From Eubacteriales bacterium (lineage in GTDB: Bacteria > Bacillota > Clostridia > Christensenellales > MB2-83): DNA of 47,593 nt. The position numbers were made by a program, and so were the translations under genes. The stretch lies in the NCBI GenBank assembly GCA_018385275.1, contig JAHAZM010000066.1, forward strand, positions 1-47,593, given 5' to 3'. A model generated the notes under the pieces. That model was given only the letters and a program-made list of their open reading frames with translations, did not search any database and was not told the DNA's origin. Each line of letters begins with the position of its first letter. Positions within the stretch are counted from its first letter, which is position 1. Of the stretch, positions 14,216-22,334 are shown in pieces.

Positions 14216-14947
14216 ATGGCGTATACAGAGTTCGCTCAGATCTACGATAAACTGATCGCCGACCGCCCCTATGAAAAATGGCTCGCCTTCATTGCCGACC
14301 GCCTGCCGGCCGGCGCGCGGAAAGCCGCCGACGGCGCCTGCGGCACCGGCACGATCACGATGGGACTGGCCGGCAAACTCGGCCTCGAGACGGTCGGCTT
14401 CGATCTCTCGACCGAAATGCTCGGACTGGCCGCGCAGAAACTGCGCCGCGCCGGCGTAAGAGCCGTTCTGGTTCGGCAGGATCTGACCTCTTTTGCCCTG
14501 AACGGGCCTGTGGACCTCTTTACCGTCTGCTGCGACGGCGTCAATTATCTGCTGCGTGACGAGGAGGCCGAGGCTTGCTTCAGCCGCGTGTACGCGTCCC
14601 TGCGTCCCGGCGGCGTCTTCCTCTTCGACGTGAGCGCGCCGGCGAAACTGCGCGCCATGGACGGGAAGATGTACGGTTCGGACGACGAGGAGATCGCCTA
14701 TATCTGGCAGAACGAGGTTCACGGCGATCTCATTGACATGAGCCTGTCCTTTTTCGTGCGCGGCGACGACGGCCGTTATTGCCGCATCGACGAGGAACAG
14801 ACCCAGCGCCTCTATACGATCGGACAGCTCACGGATCTGCTGCATAAAGCCGGTTTTGCACATGTCGGCGCTTACGACGATTATACGGAACGGCCCGCGG
14901 ACGAAACCAGTCTGCGCGTCACGTTCACGGCAAAAAAGGAAGGATAA
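14216..14947 (+). CDS. Class I SAM-dependent methyltransferase
   Basis: A 243-residue cytoplasmic protein. It opens YTEFAQIYDKLI, then the SAM-binding motif I ADGACGTGTITMGLA (G40, G43, G45), motif II GFDLSTEMLGLA, and VRQDLTSF, VDLFTVCCDGVNYLL. This is the standard Rossmann methyltransferase of the YqeM-like kind seen in Firmicutes; the substrate is unknown. The C-terminus YTIGQLTDLLHKAGF is typical. It is placed between the YesL-like gene and hslO with only a few bases on each side, so is cotranscribed. The ribosome site is weak (GGGGG at about nine bases). Confidence 0.85.
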   Translation: MAYTEFAQIYDKLIADRPYEKWLAFIADRLPAGARKAADGACGTGTITMGLAGKLGLETVGFDLSTEMLGLAAQKLRRAGVRAVLVRQDLTSFALNGPVDLFTVCCDGVNYLLRDEEAEACFSRVYASLRPGGVFLFDVSAPAKLRAMDGKMYGSDDEEIAYIWQNEVHGDLIDMSLSFFVRGDDGRYCRIDEEQTQRLYTIGQLTDLLHKAGFAHVGAYDDYTERPADETSLRVTFTAKKEG

Positions 14948-14950
14948 ATC

Positions 14951-15829
14951 ATGGATCAGGTCATCAGAGGCGTCATGCTCGGCGGAGAAGCCCGTTTCGT
15001 ACTGGCCCGCACGACGGAGCTGACGGAGGAGACCCGGAAAATATATCGTTACGCCCCGGTCTGCACGGCGGCGGTGGGCCGCCTGACGACGGCGGCCGTC
15101 ATCATGAGCTCTTCGCTCAAAGACCGCGACGCCACGCTTTCGATCATGATCGAGGGCGGCGGCCCGGCCGGGCAGCTCATCGCGGTAGCCCGCCCCGGCG
15201 GACGCGTCAAATCTTATTGCTCCAATCCTTACGTCGATCTTCCTCTGCGCGAGGACGGGAAACTGGACGTGGGCGGCGCGGTCGGCCGCGACGGGTACGT
15301 CACCGTGATCCGCCGCGACGGCGAGGGCGAGCCTTATATGGGAAAGACTGAACTGGTCAGCGGAGAGATTGGCGACGATCTGGCGGCGTACTATACCGAA
15401 TCAGAGCAGACGCCCACGGCGCTGGCGCTCGGCGTGTCCGTCGACGCGGCACGGGTGCGCGCCGCCGGCGGGATCCTCCTGCAGACCATGCCGGACTGCA
15501 GCGAGGCGACTCTGATCCTGCTGGAAAGCGCTCTGGCCGACATGGGCCCGATCAGCGGCTGGATCGGGGAAAAAGAAGACCTTTCCGCGCTGATCCGCGA
15601 AAAGATGCCTTTTCTGGACGCCGAAACGCTGGAAACTTTCCGGCCCGAGCGGCATTGCGACTGCGAATCGGCCATGCCCGCGGCGTTGGCAGCCGTCGGA
15701 CGGGCGGAAGCCGAAGCGGCTCTGCGTGAGCAGGGGAAAATCGAGATCCGCTGTCATTTCTGCAACAAGACCATGACGTTCGGACGCGCCGACGTCGATC
15801 GGATTTTTGCCAAAACGGAGAAACCATGA
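14951..15829 (+). CDS. hslO: Redox-regulated chaperone Hsp33
   Basis: A 292-residue cytoplasmic holdase activated by oxidation. The N-terminal domain is typical (TAAVGRLTTAAVIMSSSLKD, MIEGGGPAGQL, SGEIGDDLAAYY). The C-terminal redox switch has C236-x-C238 and C268-x-x-C271, which bind zinc when reduced and form disulfides on oxidation. The start follows AAGGAAGGA, which overlaps the end of the methyltransferase gene. Its stop overlaps the start of the next gene as ATGA, indicating coupled translation. Confidence 0.95.
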   Translation: MDQVIRGVMLGGEARFVLARTTELTEETRKIYRYAPVCTAAVGRLTTAAVIMSSSLKDRDATLSIMIEGGGPAGQLIAVARPGGRVKSYCSNPYVDLPLREDGKLDVGGAVGRDGYVTVIRRDGEGEPYMGKTELVSGEIGDDLAAYYTESEQTPTALALGVSVDAARVRAAGGILLQTMPDCSEATLILLESALADMGPISGWIGEKEDLSALIREKMPFLDAETLETFRPERHCDCESAMPAALAAVGRAEAEAALREQGKIEIRCHFCNKTMTFGRADVDRIFAKTEKP

Positions 15830-17481
15830 ACGGGAAAATCATTTCATTCGGAGAAGGCGCGGAGATGCTGTACGACAAAGCGCTGAAATGCATCGACGAG
15901 GGTGAAACGCTGCGCGCCGCGTCCTATCTGAAAAAGTGTATGGAGATGGAACCGGATAACGCGGCTTACGCGACCGAACTGGCGGTGCTGTACAGCCGTT
16001 CCGAGCAGTACGAACGCTCCAACGAGATCATTGCGCGCTGTCTTCTGGACCGGCCGGACATGCCGCCGGAGGTTTATGTGGCCATGGGCGTCAACGCCGC
16101 CGCCGCCGGCAACGCGGACGGCGCCCGCGATCTTCTGGAACGCTACCTCGATCTCACCGACGACAACGGCCCATATGCCGAGGACGCGGAGATGATGCTG
16201 GACGCCATCGAAGAGTACGGCTACGACGACGTGACGATGCAGACCGTTACGGTCCCGGGCCTGACGATGAAAGGCAATCAGGCGCTCGAGGACGGCCGGA
16301 TCCGTGAAGCCATGACGCTCTACGAGCAGTCCGACGCGGAGACGCCGGATCGGCCGGAAACGCTCCTGCCGCTGGCGCTGACGTATTTCGGCTGCGGGAT
16401 GAGCGAGCGCGGCATGGCGGTGCTGGAGAGACTGGTGCGGCTGGATCCGCACAACGTCGACGCGCTGTGCCATTATGTATTGTTCGCCAATCGCTGCGGT
16501 CTGAAGGGACCCGAGTATGAAAAACGCCTTACTTATCTGAAAAAATACCGTGGAGAGGAGCCGGATCCCCTGCGCAGGATCCTGCTCGTGCTGTGCGATC
16601 TGGGCGAGCATGAAGCGGTCCTGCGGCTGGCCAGACGGCTCGTCGTCCTCAGACCGTACGACGAGGCGGCCCATCATTTCGTGGCGGCGGCGCTGTATCG
16701 GACCGGCAAGATCCCGGCCGCGCTGGAGGAGTGGTCCCTGACGGACAATCTGGCGGACGGATCGGTGGTCGCCCGCTATTATCTCGGCAAATACAAGGAA
16801 TCCGGGACGGAAGAGCCCGTCCCGCCGATGTACGTTTATCAGCTGCCCTACGCGGATATGATGCTTCTTTACCGCCGGACCGTGGACAGCTATGAAAAGA
16901 ACGAGCCCCTGACCGAGGAGATGTGCCTTTTCACCAAATGGATGCTGGCCTACGCCGCGCCCGAGGAAAAGATGCTGTTTCTGATGCGCGCGGCCGTCTG
17001 CGACGACGATCGCCTGCGCCGGATCCTGCAGGGGTATCTGCTTTCGGAAAACGAAACCGATGAGATCCGCGCGTTCGGCGCCGGATTGATCTGCTCGCAC
17101 GAGCGCGGCGACGTGTACATCTGTCAGGGCGGGATTCCGGAACTCTACAGCGATTGCCGCCGGCCCGAGTTCGACGTTTACGTCGACGCGCTGACGCTGT
17201 GCTGCGAACGGATGCGCGGCCGTTACCGGGATTTTCACCGCGCTTTGCTGAGACTCTTCCGGCTTATGCTGGAGCATGACGAGAGCGCCGCTCGCCCCAG
17301 GAGCGCCCGGGCGGTGGCCGCGGCGATGGAGTATATCGTCGCGACGTTTACGGAGCAGAAGACCGCGCCGTCCGAGCTGGCGGCTCTGTACGGAACGACG
17401 GTGCGGAGCATGAGAAACAGGGTCAACAGGATCCTCCATCAGGCGGAACAGGAGAAAGAACAGGAACATGAAACTGATTGA
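15826..17481 (+). CDS. TPR-repeat protein with C-terminal helix-turn-helix
   Basis: A 551-residue soluble protein. Residues about 10-310 contain TPR-like units (ALKCIDEGETLRAASYLKKC, GNQALEDGRIREAMTLYEQ, AHHFVAAALYRTGKIPAAL). The last 50 residues contain SELAALYGTTVRSMRNRVNR, which has the look of a sigma-region-4-type helix-turn-helix, suggesting a DNA-binding or regulatory end. No exact family is recognised. The start overlaps the hslO stop by four bases and its 3' end overlaps the next gene by 14 bases, so the three are translated together. A regulatory adaptor role is plausible but unproven. Confidence 0.75.
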   Translation: MNGKIISFGEGAEMLYDKALKCIDEGETLRAASYLKKCMEMEPDNAAYATELAVLYSRSEQYERSNEIIARCLLDRPDMPPEVYVAMGVNAAAAGNADGARDLLERYLDLTDDNGPYAEDAEMMLDAIEEYGYDDVTMQTVTVPGLTMKGNQALEDGRIREAMTLYEQSDAETPDRPETLLPLALTYFGCGMSERGMAVLERLVRLDPHNVDALCHYVLFANRCGLKGPEYEKRLTYLKKYRGEEPDPLRRILLVLCDLGEHEAVLRLARRLVVLRPYDEAAHHFVAAALYRTGKIPAALEEWSLTDNLADGSVVARYYLGKYKESGTEEPVPPMYVYQLPYADMMLLYRRTVDSYEKNEPLTEEMCLFTKWMLAYAAPEEKMLFLMRAAVCDDDRLRRILQGYLLSENETDEIRAFGAGLICSHERGDVYICQGGIPELYSDCRRPEFDVYVDALTLCCERMRGRYRDFHRALLRLFRLMLEHDESAARPRSARAVAAAMEYIVATFTEQKTAPSELAALYGTTVRSMRNRVNRILHQAEQEKEQEHETD

Positions 17482-18283
17482 TTACGACAAAATGTTCGAA
17501 GAGTACATGAAGCGGTACGTGACGGCGCACGCCGACGAGTTTCCCGACGAGGATTCCGTGGAGGACGCCCTGCCGGATCTGTACAATCACTGGGTGGACG
17601 AGCACAGAAAAGAGTTTGAAAAATATACCGACGCGGAAGAGCTGGTCAGACTGATCGCCGAATACGACGCTCAGCGTATTCCGTTGCCGGATCTGGTCTG
17701 CGACCGCATCACGGAGCTGCCCGACGGGCCGGCGGCCATGGCCCGCGCCCTCAGAAGCGAGAACTATACCGAAACGGTACAGATGACGCTGATTAACCTG
17801 CTCCGGGAGGTCGATTCGCTTCTGCCGCTGGATTGGTACCTGGAGCGCATCGAGGAAGCGGGCGCCGAGGACGAGATCGCAGACAACGCCGCCGAAGCGG
17901 TGGACGCGCTCGTCGACCGCGCGGGAGAGCGGGTCCGCAGCGCGTTCCTGCGCAGCGAAAACGACGAGGCGCGCTTCCGTCTGGTCGACACAGTCATCAA
18001 TCTGGGACCGGACGAGCGGGTCTACGATTATCTGATTACCAATCTGCACGGCGGAGATAAAGCGATCTGGGCCGCCTATCTGGCCAAATACGGCGACGAG
18101 AGGGCGCTGCCGGACCTGCAGAAGGAACTGCGCAATTCGAAGATCGATTACATCGAGTACGTCGAACTGCGCAACGCCATCGAAGCGTTGGGCGGCACGC
18201 CTGAGATCGAAATGAGCTTCGACGGCGAAAAGTATTACGAAGCCCTTAAACAAAGAAGAAAGGAAAAGGGACTCGAGCCCTGA
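17468..18283 (+). CDS. Acidic helical-repeat (HEAT-like) protein of unknown function
   Basis: A 271-residue acidic, soluble protein without signal or membrane segments. The N-terminal part is DEYxx-rich (EYMKRYVTAHADEFPDED, VEDALPDLYNHWVDEH). The middle and C-terminal parts read as paired helices with HEAT-like periodicity (WAAYLAKYGDERALPDLQKE, and LRNAIEALGG). I do not recognise a named family. It overlaps the TPR-HTH gene by 14 bases, and the two probably act in the same process. AGGA lies just before the ATG. Confidence 0.7.
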   Translation: MKLIDYDKMFEEYMKRYVTAHADEFPDEDSVEDALPDLYNHWVDEHRKEFEKYTDAEELVRLIAEYDAQRIPLPDLVCDRITELPDGPAAMARALRSENYTETVQMTLINLLREVDSLLPLDWYLERIEEAGAEDEIADNAAEAVDALVDRAGERVRSAFLRSENDEARFRLVDTVINLGPDERVYDYLITNLHGGDKAIWAAYLAKYGDERALPDLQKELRNSKIDYIEYVELRNAIEALGGTPEIEMSFDGEKYYEALKQRRKEKGLEP

Positions 18284-18360
18284 TTCGCCGACCTTTGTTT
18301 CGTGCAGAATTGCGCCCGTGATCCTGCCGCCGGAGAGAAAACTTTTGAGCGATCCGGCCG

Positions 18361-18443
18361 CTTCCCCGGCGCCGAACAGGCTCCGGAGGAACGTCCGAAA
18401 CAGGCGGGAAACAGGCAACCAACAGGAGAGAACAGGAACAGAA
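18361..18443 (+). repeat. Reiterated AACAGG motif ahead of the RNA methyltransferase gene
   Basis: AACAGG occurs about six times in the 80 bases before the start codon, ending in the run that supplies the ribosome site (AGGA seven bases before ATG). The same motif is reiterated inside the following gene at 19132-19189. Confidence 0.6.
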
Positions 18444-18444
18444 C

Positions 18445-19842
18445 ATGGGACAAACCTATCAACTGACGGCCACGGCCGCGTTCGGGCTGGAGGGCGTGAC
18501 GGCGCGGGAACTGCGCACGCTCGGATTCGCGGACGTAAAAACCGAAAACAACCGCGTCGCCTTTACGGGCGACGCCGCAGAGATCGTGCGGGCCAACCTT
18601 TGGCTCCGTACCGCCGAACGGGTCTATGTGGTGCTGAAGCGCTATCCGGCCCGGACCTTTACGGAATTATTTGACGGCGCGGCCGCGTATCCGTGGGAGG
18701 AGTGGATCGGCCGCGACAGCGCGTTTATCGTCAACGGCAAGTGCGTGCGCTCCAAGCTGATGAGCGTGCGGGACTGTCAGTCCATTCTGAAAAAAGCCAT
18801 TGCCGACCGGCTTTGCCGGAAATACGGCGTGAAATGGCTTCCCGAGACGGCGGAGCGCTATTCGGTGGTTTTTTCCGTTACGGACGACGAGGTCACGCTG
18901 ATGCTTGATTCCAGCGGAGAAGGCCTGCATAAGCGGGGTTACCGCACCTTGAACGTCGACGCGCCGTTGCGCGAAACCACGGCGGCGGCACTGCTGCTGC
19001 TGGCGGGCTACGACGGGGTCCGGCCGCTGATCGATCCGTTCTGCGGCAGCGGGACCATCCCGATCGAAGCTTATTTCATCGCCACGGACCGGGCGCCCGG
19101 TCTGACGCGGGATTTCGATTGCACCGCCTGGAAACAGGTTCCCGAACAGGTGACCGAACAGGTGCGCGAACAGGCGCGGAACAGGTACAGACCCGACGCG
19201 AGTTTCTCCATTTCCGGTTATGACGTTGATCCGCAGGCCATCGCCGTCTCCCTTCGGCACGCCAGGGCCGCCGGCGCCGAACGGATCCGTTTCCGGCAGG
19301 GGGACGTGAGAGACCTTCGCGTTTCCGAAAAGAACGGACTGTTTCTGTGCAATCCTCCCTACGGCGAACGGCTGGAAGAGCGGGCGGAGGTGGAGAAACT
19401 CTACGCCGACATGAAGAAGGTCTTTGACCGGGCGGAAGGGTGGCGCCGCTACGTCCTGACGTCGGACAAAAACTTCGAGCGGATCTTCGGCCGGAAAGCC
19501 GACGCGAGACGCAAGCTGTACAACGGGATGATCGAGTGCTGCTTCTATCAGTATTTCGTCAACGCCCCGTCGGGCAAAGAGAACGGAGGCGTACAGAGCG
19601 GAAAAGAAGAAAACGGAAAGAGCGATTCCAAACAGCCGCTGACCGGAGAGACGGCGGCGCGCGGCAAAGAAAAACAAAGTGGGAAAAGTCTCGTTGCGGC
19701 GCCGCGGGAAAGGTTCACAAGGTATCACAGAACGTACCGCAGGGGTATCATGGGTTGCCGGGAAAGACAAAGAGAGACGGGCACGAAACCCGAAAGCACG
19801 GCGGCAACCGGGCGGCCTGTTACGCCCCGGGAACGAGCATGA
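18445..19842 (+). CDS. THUMP-domain 23S rRNA guanine-N2 methyltransferase (RlmL/YpsC-like)
   Basis: A 465-residue protein. The N-terminal ferredoxin-like/THUMP part (ATAAFGLEGVTARELRTLG, and SVVFSVTDDEVTLMLDSSGE) binds RNA. The C-terminal methyltransferase has LHKRGYRTL, PLRETTAAALLLLAG, the SAM loop DPFCGSGTIPIEA and the catalytic NPPYGERL. Relatives end at about 375-385 residues, where YQYFVNA lies; here a further 90 low-complexity, Lys/Glu/Arg-rich residues follow. A short tandem repeat (PEQVTEQVREQ) interrupts the domain near residues 230-248. By family, it would modify 23S rRNA guanine; the exact site is an inference. Confidence 0.88.
   Translation: MGQTYQLTATAAFGLEGVTARELRTLGFADVKTENNRVAFTGDAAEIVRANLWLRTAERVYVVLKRYPARTFTELFDGAAAYPWEEWIGRDSAFIVNGKCVRSKLMSVRDCQSILKKAIADRLCRKYGVKWLPETAERYSVVFSVTDDEVTLMLDSSGEGLHKRGYRTLNVDAPLRETTAAALLLLAGYDGVRPLIDPFCGSGTIPIEAYFIATDRAPGLTRDFDCTAWKQVPEQVTEQVREQARNRYRPDASFSISGYDVDPQAIAVSLRHARAAGAERIRFRQGDVRDLRVSEKNGLFLCNPPYGERLEERAEVEKLYADMKKVFDRAEGWRRYVLTSDKNFERIFGRKADARRKLYNGMIECCFYQYFVNAPSGKENGGVQSGKEENGKSDSKQPLTGETAARGKEKQSGKSLVAAPRERFTRYHRTYRRGIMGCRERQRETGTKPESTAATGRPVTPRERA
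19132..19189 (+). repeat. 12-bp tandem repeat inside the RNA methyltransferase gene
   Basis: Four imperfect 12-base units of the type CCGAACAGGTGA encode PEQVTEQVREQARN in a loop between the SAM-binding motif and the catalytic NPPY. The period is a multiple of three, so expansions keep frame. Confidence 0.7.
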
Positions 19843-19862
19843 GCCGGAAAAGGAGCACAGAC

Positions 19863-20315
19863 ATGAAAAAGCAGAACACCGCTGAAAAATACTATCGGCA
19901 CGCGCTTGCGGTATACGCGGCGCTGACCGTGCTGATCGTTCTTCTTTTTGTGGGGACGGCCCTGGCCTGTTACGCATCGGGCGCCGACGGCATTTCCTTT
20001 TTGTACGGAGCGCTTTTCGTTTTTTTGTTCCTGGCGGCGCCGACCGTCTATTACGCGGCGCAGTATCGGTATTATAAAAACGTGATTCTGTCGGACGTCC
20101 AGACCGTGAAGCCGGAGGGGACAGACACCGCGTTTTTCAGGTCGGTGGGATTGCGGGCGACAGTCGTCTCCGACGGCTCGACCAGGTCCGTGATCACGAA
20201 GCACGTATTCGGCGTCGGCCTGGCAGGACCGAACAGATTGGACGATTATATCGACAAGAACGTCGAGATCGGATATGATAAAGAAAAAGACGAGTGGATT
20301 GTCGTGGCGTTATAG
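19863..20315 (+). CDS. Small two-TM membrane protein, unknown function
   Basis: A 150-residue protein with two hydrophobic helices (about 14-38 and 44-65) and a C-terminal soluble region (RSVGLRATVVSDGSTRSVITKHVF, a likely small beta domain, and KNVEIGYDKEKDEWIVVAL). No family is recognised. I start it at MKKQNTAEKYY because AAGGAG lies seven bases before that ATG; longer upstream frames would overlap the methyltransferase gene. It sits 20 bases after that gene and 87 bases before nadE. The C-terminal domain would face the cytoplasm if the N-terminus does. Confidence 0.7.
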   Translation: MKKQNTAEKYYRHALAVYAALTVLIVLLFVGTALACYASGADGISFLYGALFVFLFLAAPTVYYAAQYRYYKNVILSDVQTVKPEGTDTAFFRSVGLRATVVSDGSTRSVITKHVFGVGLAGPNRLDDYIDKNVEIGYDKEKDEWIVVAL

Positions 20316-20402
20316 CGGAACCGGGCCCCGGTCCGACGGAGGGAAACGAAGAAAATGCGGATCGTCGCCGTGCGCGACGGGATCGGAAGGAGAGAAAGAA
20401 CT

Positions 20403-22304
20403 ATGAAAGACGGATTTATTAAAGCGGCGACCGTGACGCCGGCGGTACGGGTGGCGGACTGCGATTTCAACGGGAAGCAGATCCTTCAATCGATCCGGAA
20501 ACTGGCCGGAGAAGGCGTCAAGCTCGCGGTCTGGCCGGAACTGGCGGTCACGGGATACACCTGCGGCGACCTTTTTCTGCAGGACGTGCTTCTCAACGAG
20601 GCGGAGAACGCATTGCTGAAGATCGCGGCGGGCACGGCCGGCGCGCAGATCCTGGCGGTGGTCGGCTGTCCGCTCCGTCACGGAGACAAGCTGTACAACT
20701 GCGCCTGCTTCCTGTATGACGGAGAGGTCATCGGGGCGGTCCCCAAGACCTTTATCCCCAATTACGGAGAGTTTTACGAGCTGAGGCATTTTACGCCCGC
20801 TCCGGAACATAACGACGTGATCCGCCTCGGCGGACGGGACGTCCCGTTCGGAAAGAGACTGCTTTTCCGCGACAAAAATCTGCCGGCTTTCACGGTGGCG
20901 GCGGAGATCTGCGAAGACCTTTGGGTGCCGGATCCGCCGTCGGCGGAGCACGCGCGGCGCGGCGCGACGATCGTCGTCAACTGTTCGGCCAGCGACGAGC
21001 TGACCAGCAAACGCGAGTATCGCCGCAATCTGGTCGTGGGACAGTCGGCGCGGCTGGTCTGCGGGTATCTGCTGGCCAATTGCGGCTACGGCGAGTCTAC
21101 TACCGATCTGGTTTTCACCGGACAAAGCTTTATTACCGAAAACGGCAAGCTGCTGGCCGAAAGCCGGCCCTTCGAGTCGGATACCGTCGTTTCCGAGATC
21201 GACGTCAATCGTCTGGTCGCGGAGAGAAAGCGCATGAACTCGTTCTTCGCCAGCCAAGCCGAGTACACCGTTATAGATTTTGACATGGAAAACGTCGAAA
21301 CGACGCTGACGCGCCCGGTCGAAGCGATGCCATTCGTGCCCGAGGAGGGACTCGACGAGCGCTGCGACGAGATCATTATGATGCAGGCGCTGGGACTTCG
21401 GAAACGTCTGGAGCACACGCATTGCGCCAAAGCCATCATCGGGATCTCCGGCGGACTGGATTCATCTCTGGCGCTGTTGGTCGCGGCGCGGGCTATGAAG
21501 ATGCTCGGCCGTCCCATGAGCGATATCATCACCGTGACGATGCCCTGTTTCGGCACCACGGGACGAACGAAGAACAACGCTGCTCTGCTGTGCCGGAGCC
21601 TCGGGACGGATTTCAGAGAGATCCCGATCCACGAGTCGGTCCGGCAGCACTTTGCCGATATCGGGCATGACGAGAACAAGACCGATACGACCTATGAAAA
21701 CGCGCAGGCGAGAGAACGCACGCAGATCCTGATGGATATCGCCAATATGACCAACGGACTGGTGGTCGGGACGGGCGACCTGAGCGAGGCGGCTCTCGGC
21801 TGGTCGACCTACAACGGCGACCATATGTCCATGTACGGCGTCAATTGCTCCATTCCCAAGACGCTGGTGCGGCATCTGGCGGCGCACGAGGCGAAGGTGA
21901 CGGATAATCCCGGCGTGCGGGAGGCGCTGCTCGGGATCGTGGACACCCCCATCAGTCCCGAATTGCTGCCGCCGTCGGACGGCGTAATCTCGCAGAAGAC
22001 CGAGGAGCTGGTCGGACCGTATGAGCTGCATGACTTTTTCCTGTATTATGTGGTCCGGTGGGGCTTCGTACCGGCGAAGATCTATCGGCTGGCGCGGTAC
22101 GCTTTCGCGGGACGGTTCGACGACGCGACGATCAAGACCTGGCTCAGGACGTTCTATCGCCGCTTCTTTGCCCAGCAGTTCAAGCGCTCCTGCACGCCGG
22201 ACGGACCGAAGGTCGGATCGGTGGCGCTTTCTCCGCGCGGCGACTGGCGGATGCCGTCCGACGCGTGCGCGACTCTTTGGACCCGTCAGGCCGAAGAACT
22301 GTAA
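20403..22304 (+). CDS. nadE: Glutamine-dependent NAD+ synthetase
   Basis: A 633-residue two-domain enzyme that amidates nicotinic acid adenine dinucleotide. The N-terminal nitrilase-fold glutaminase has its triad in WPELAVTGYTCGD (Glu46), VPKTFIPNYGEFYE (Lys115) and IVVNCSASDEL (Cys194), and an internal ammonia would pass to the C-terminal synthetase, whose PP-loop is GISGGLDSSLALL near 347-359. GTGDLSEAALGWSTYNGDH is the NAD-synthetase signature. The ATG at MKDGFIKAATVTP has GGAG ten bases upstream; an ATG at 20355 in frame is possible. Length fits the clostridial/Bacteroides large NadE type. Confidence 0.93.
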   Translation: MKDGFIKAATVTPAVRVADCDFNGKQILQSIRKLAGEGVKLAVWPELAVTGYTCGDLFLQDVLLNEAENALLKIAAGTAGAQILAVVGCPLRHGDKLYNCACFLYDGEVIGAVPKTFIPNYGEFYELRHFTPAPEHNDVIRLGGRDVPFGKRLLFRDKNLPAFTVAAEICEDLWVPDPPSAEHARRGATIVVNCSASDELTSKREYRRNLVVGQSARLVCGYLLANCGYGESTTDLVFTGQSFITENGKLLAESRPFESDTVVSEIDVNRLVAERKRMNSFFASQAEYTVIDFDMENVETTLTRPVEAMPFVPEEGLDERCDEIIMMQALGLRKRLEHTHCAKAIIGISGGLDSSLALLVAARAMKMLGRPMSDIITVTMPCFGTTGRTKNNAALLCRSLGTDFREIPIHESVRQHFADIGHDENKTDTTYENAQARERTQILMDIANMTNGLVVGTGDLSEAALGWSTYNGDHMSMYGVNCSIPKTLVRHLAAHEAKVTDNPGVREALLGIVDTPISPELLPPSDGVISQKTEELVGPYELHDFFLYYVVRWGFVPAKIYRLARYAFAGRFDDATIKTWLRTFYRRFFAQQFKRSCTPDGPKVGSVALSPRGDWRMPSDACATLWTRQAEEL

Positions 22305-22334
22305 CGGAACGGACGGAAAGGGGTTTACACGAGC

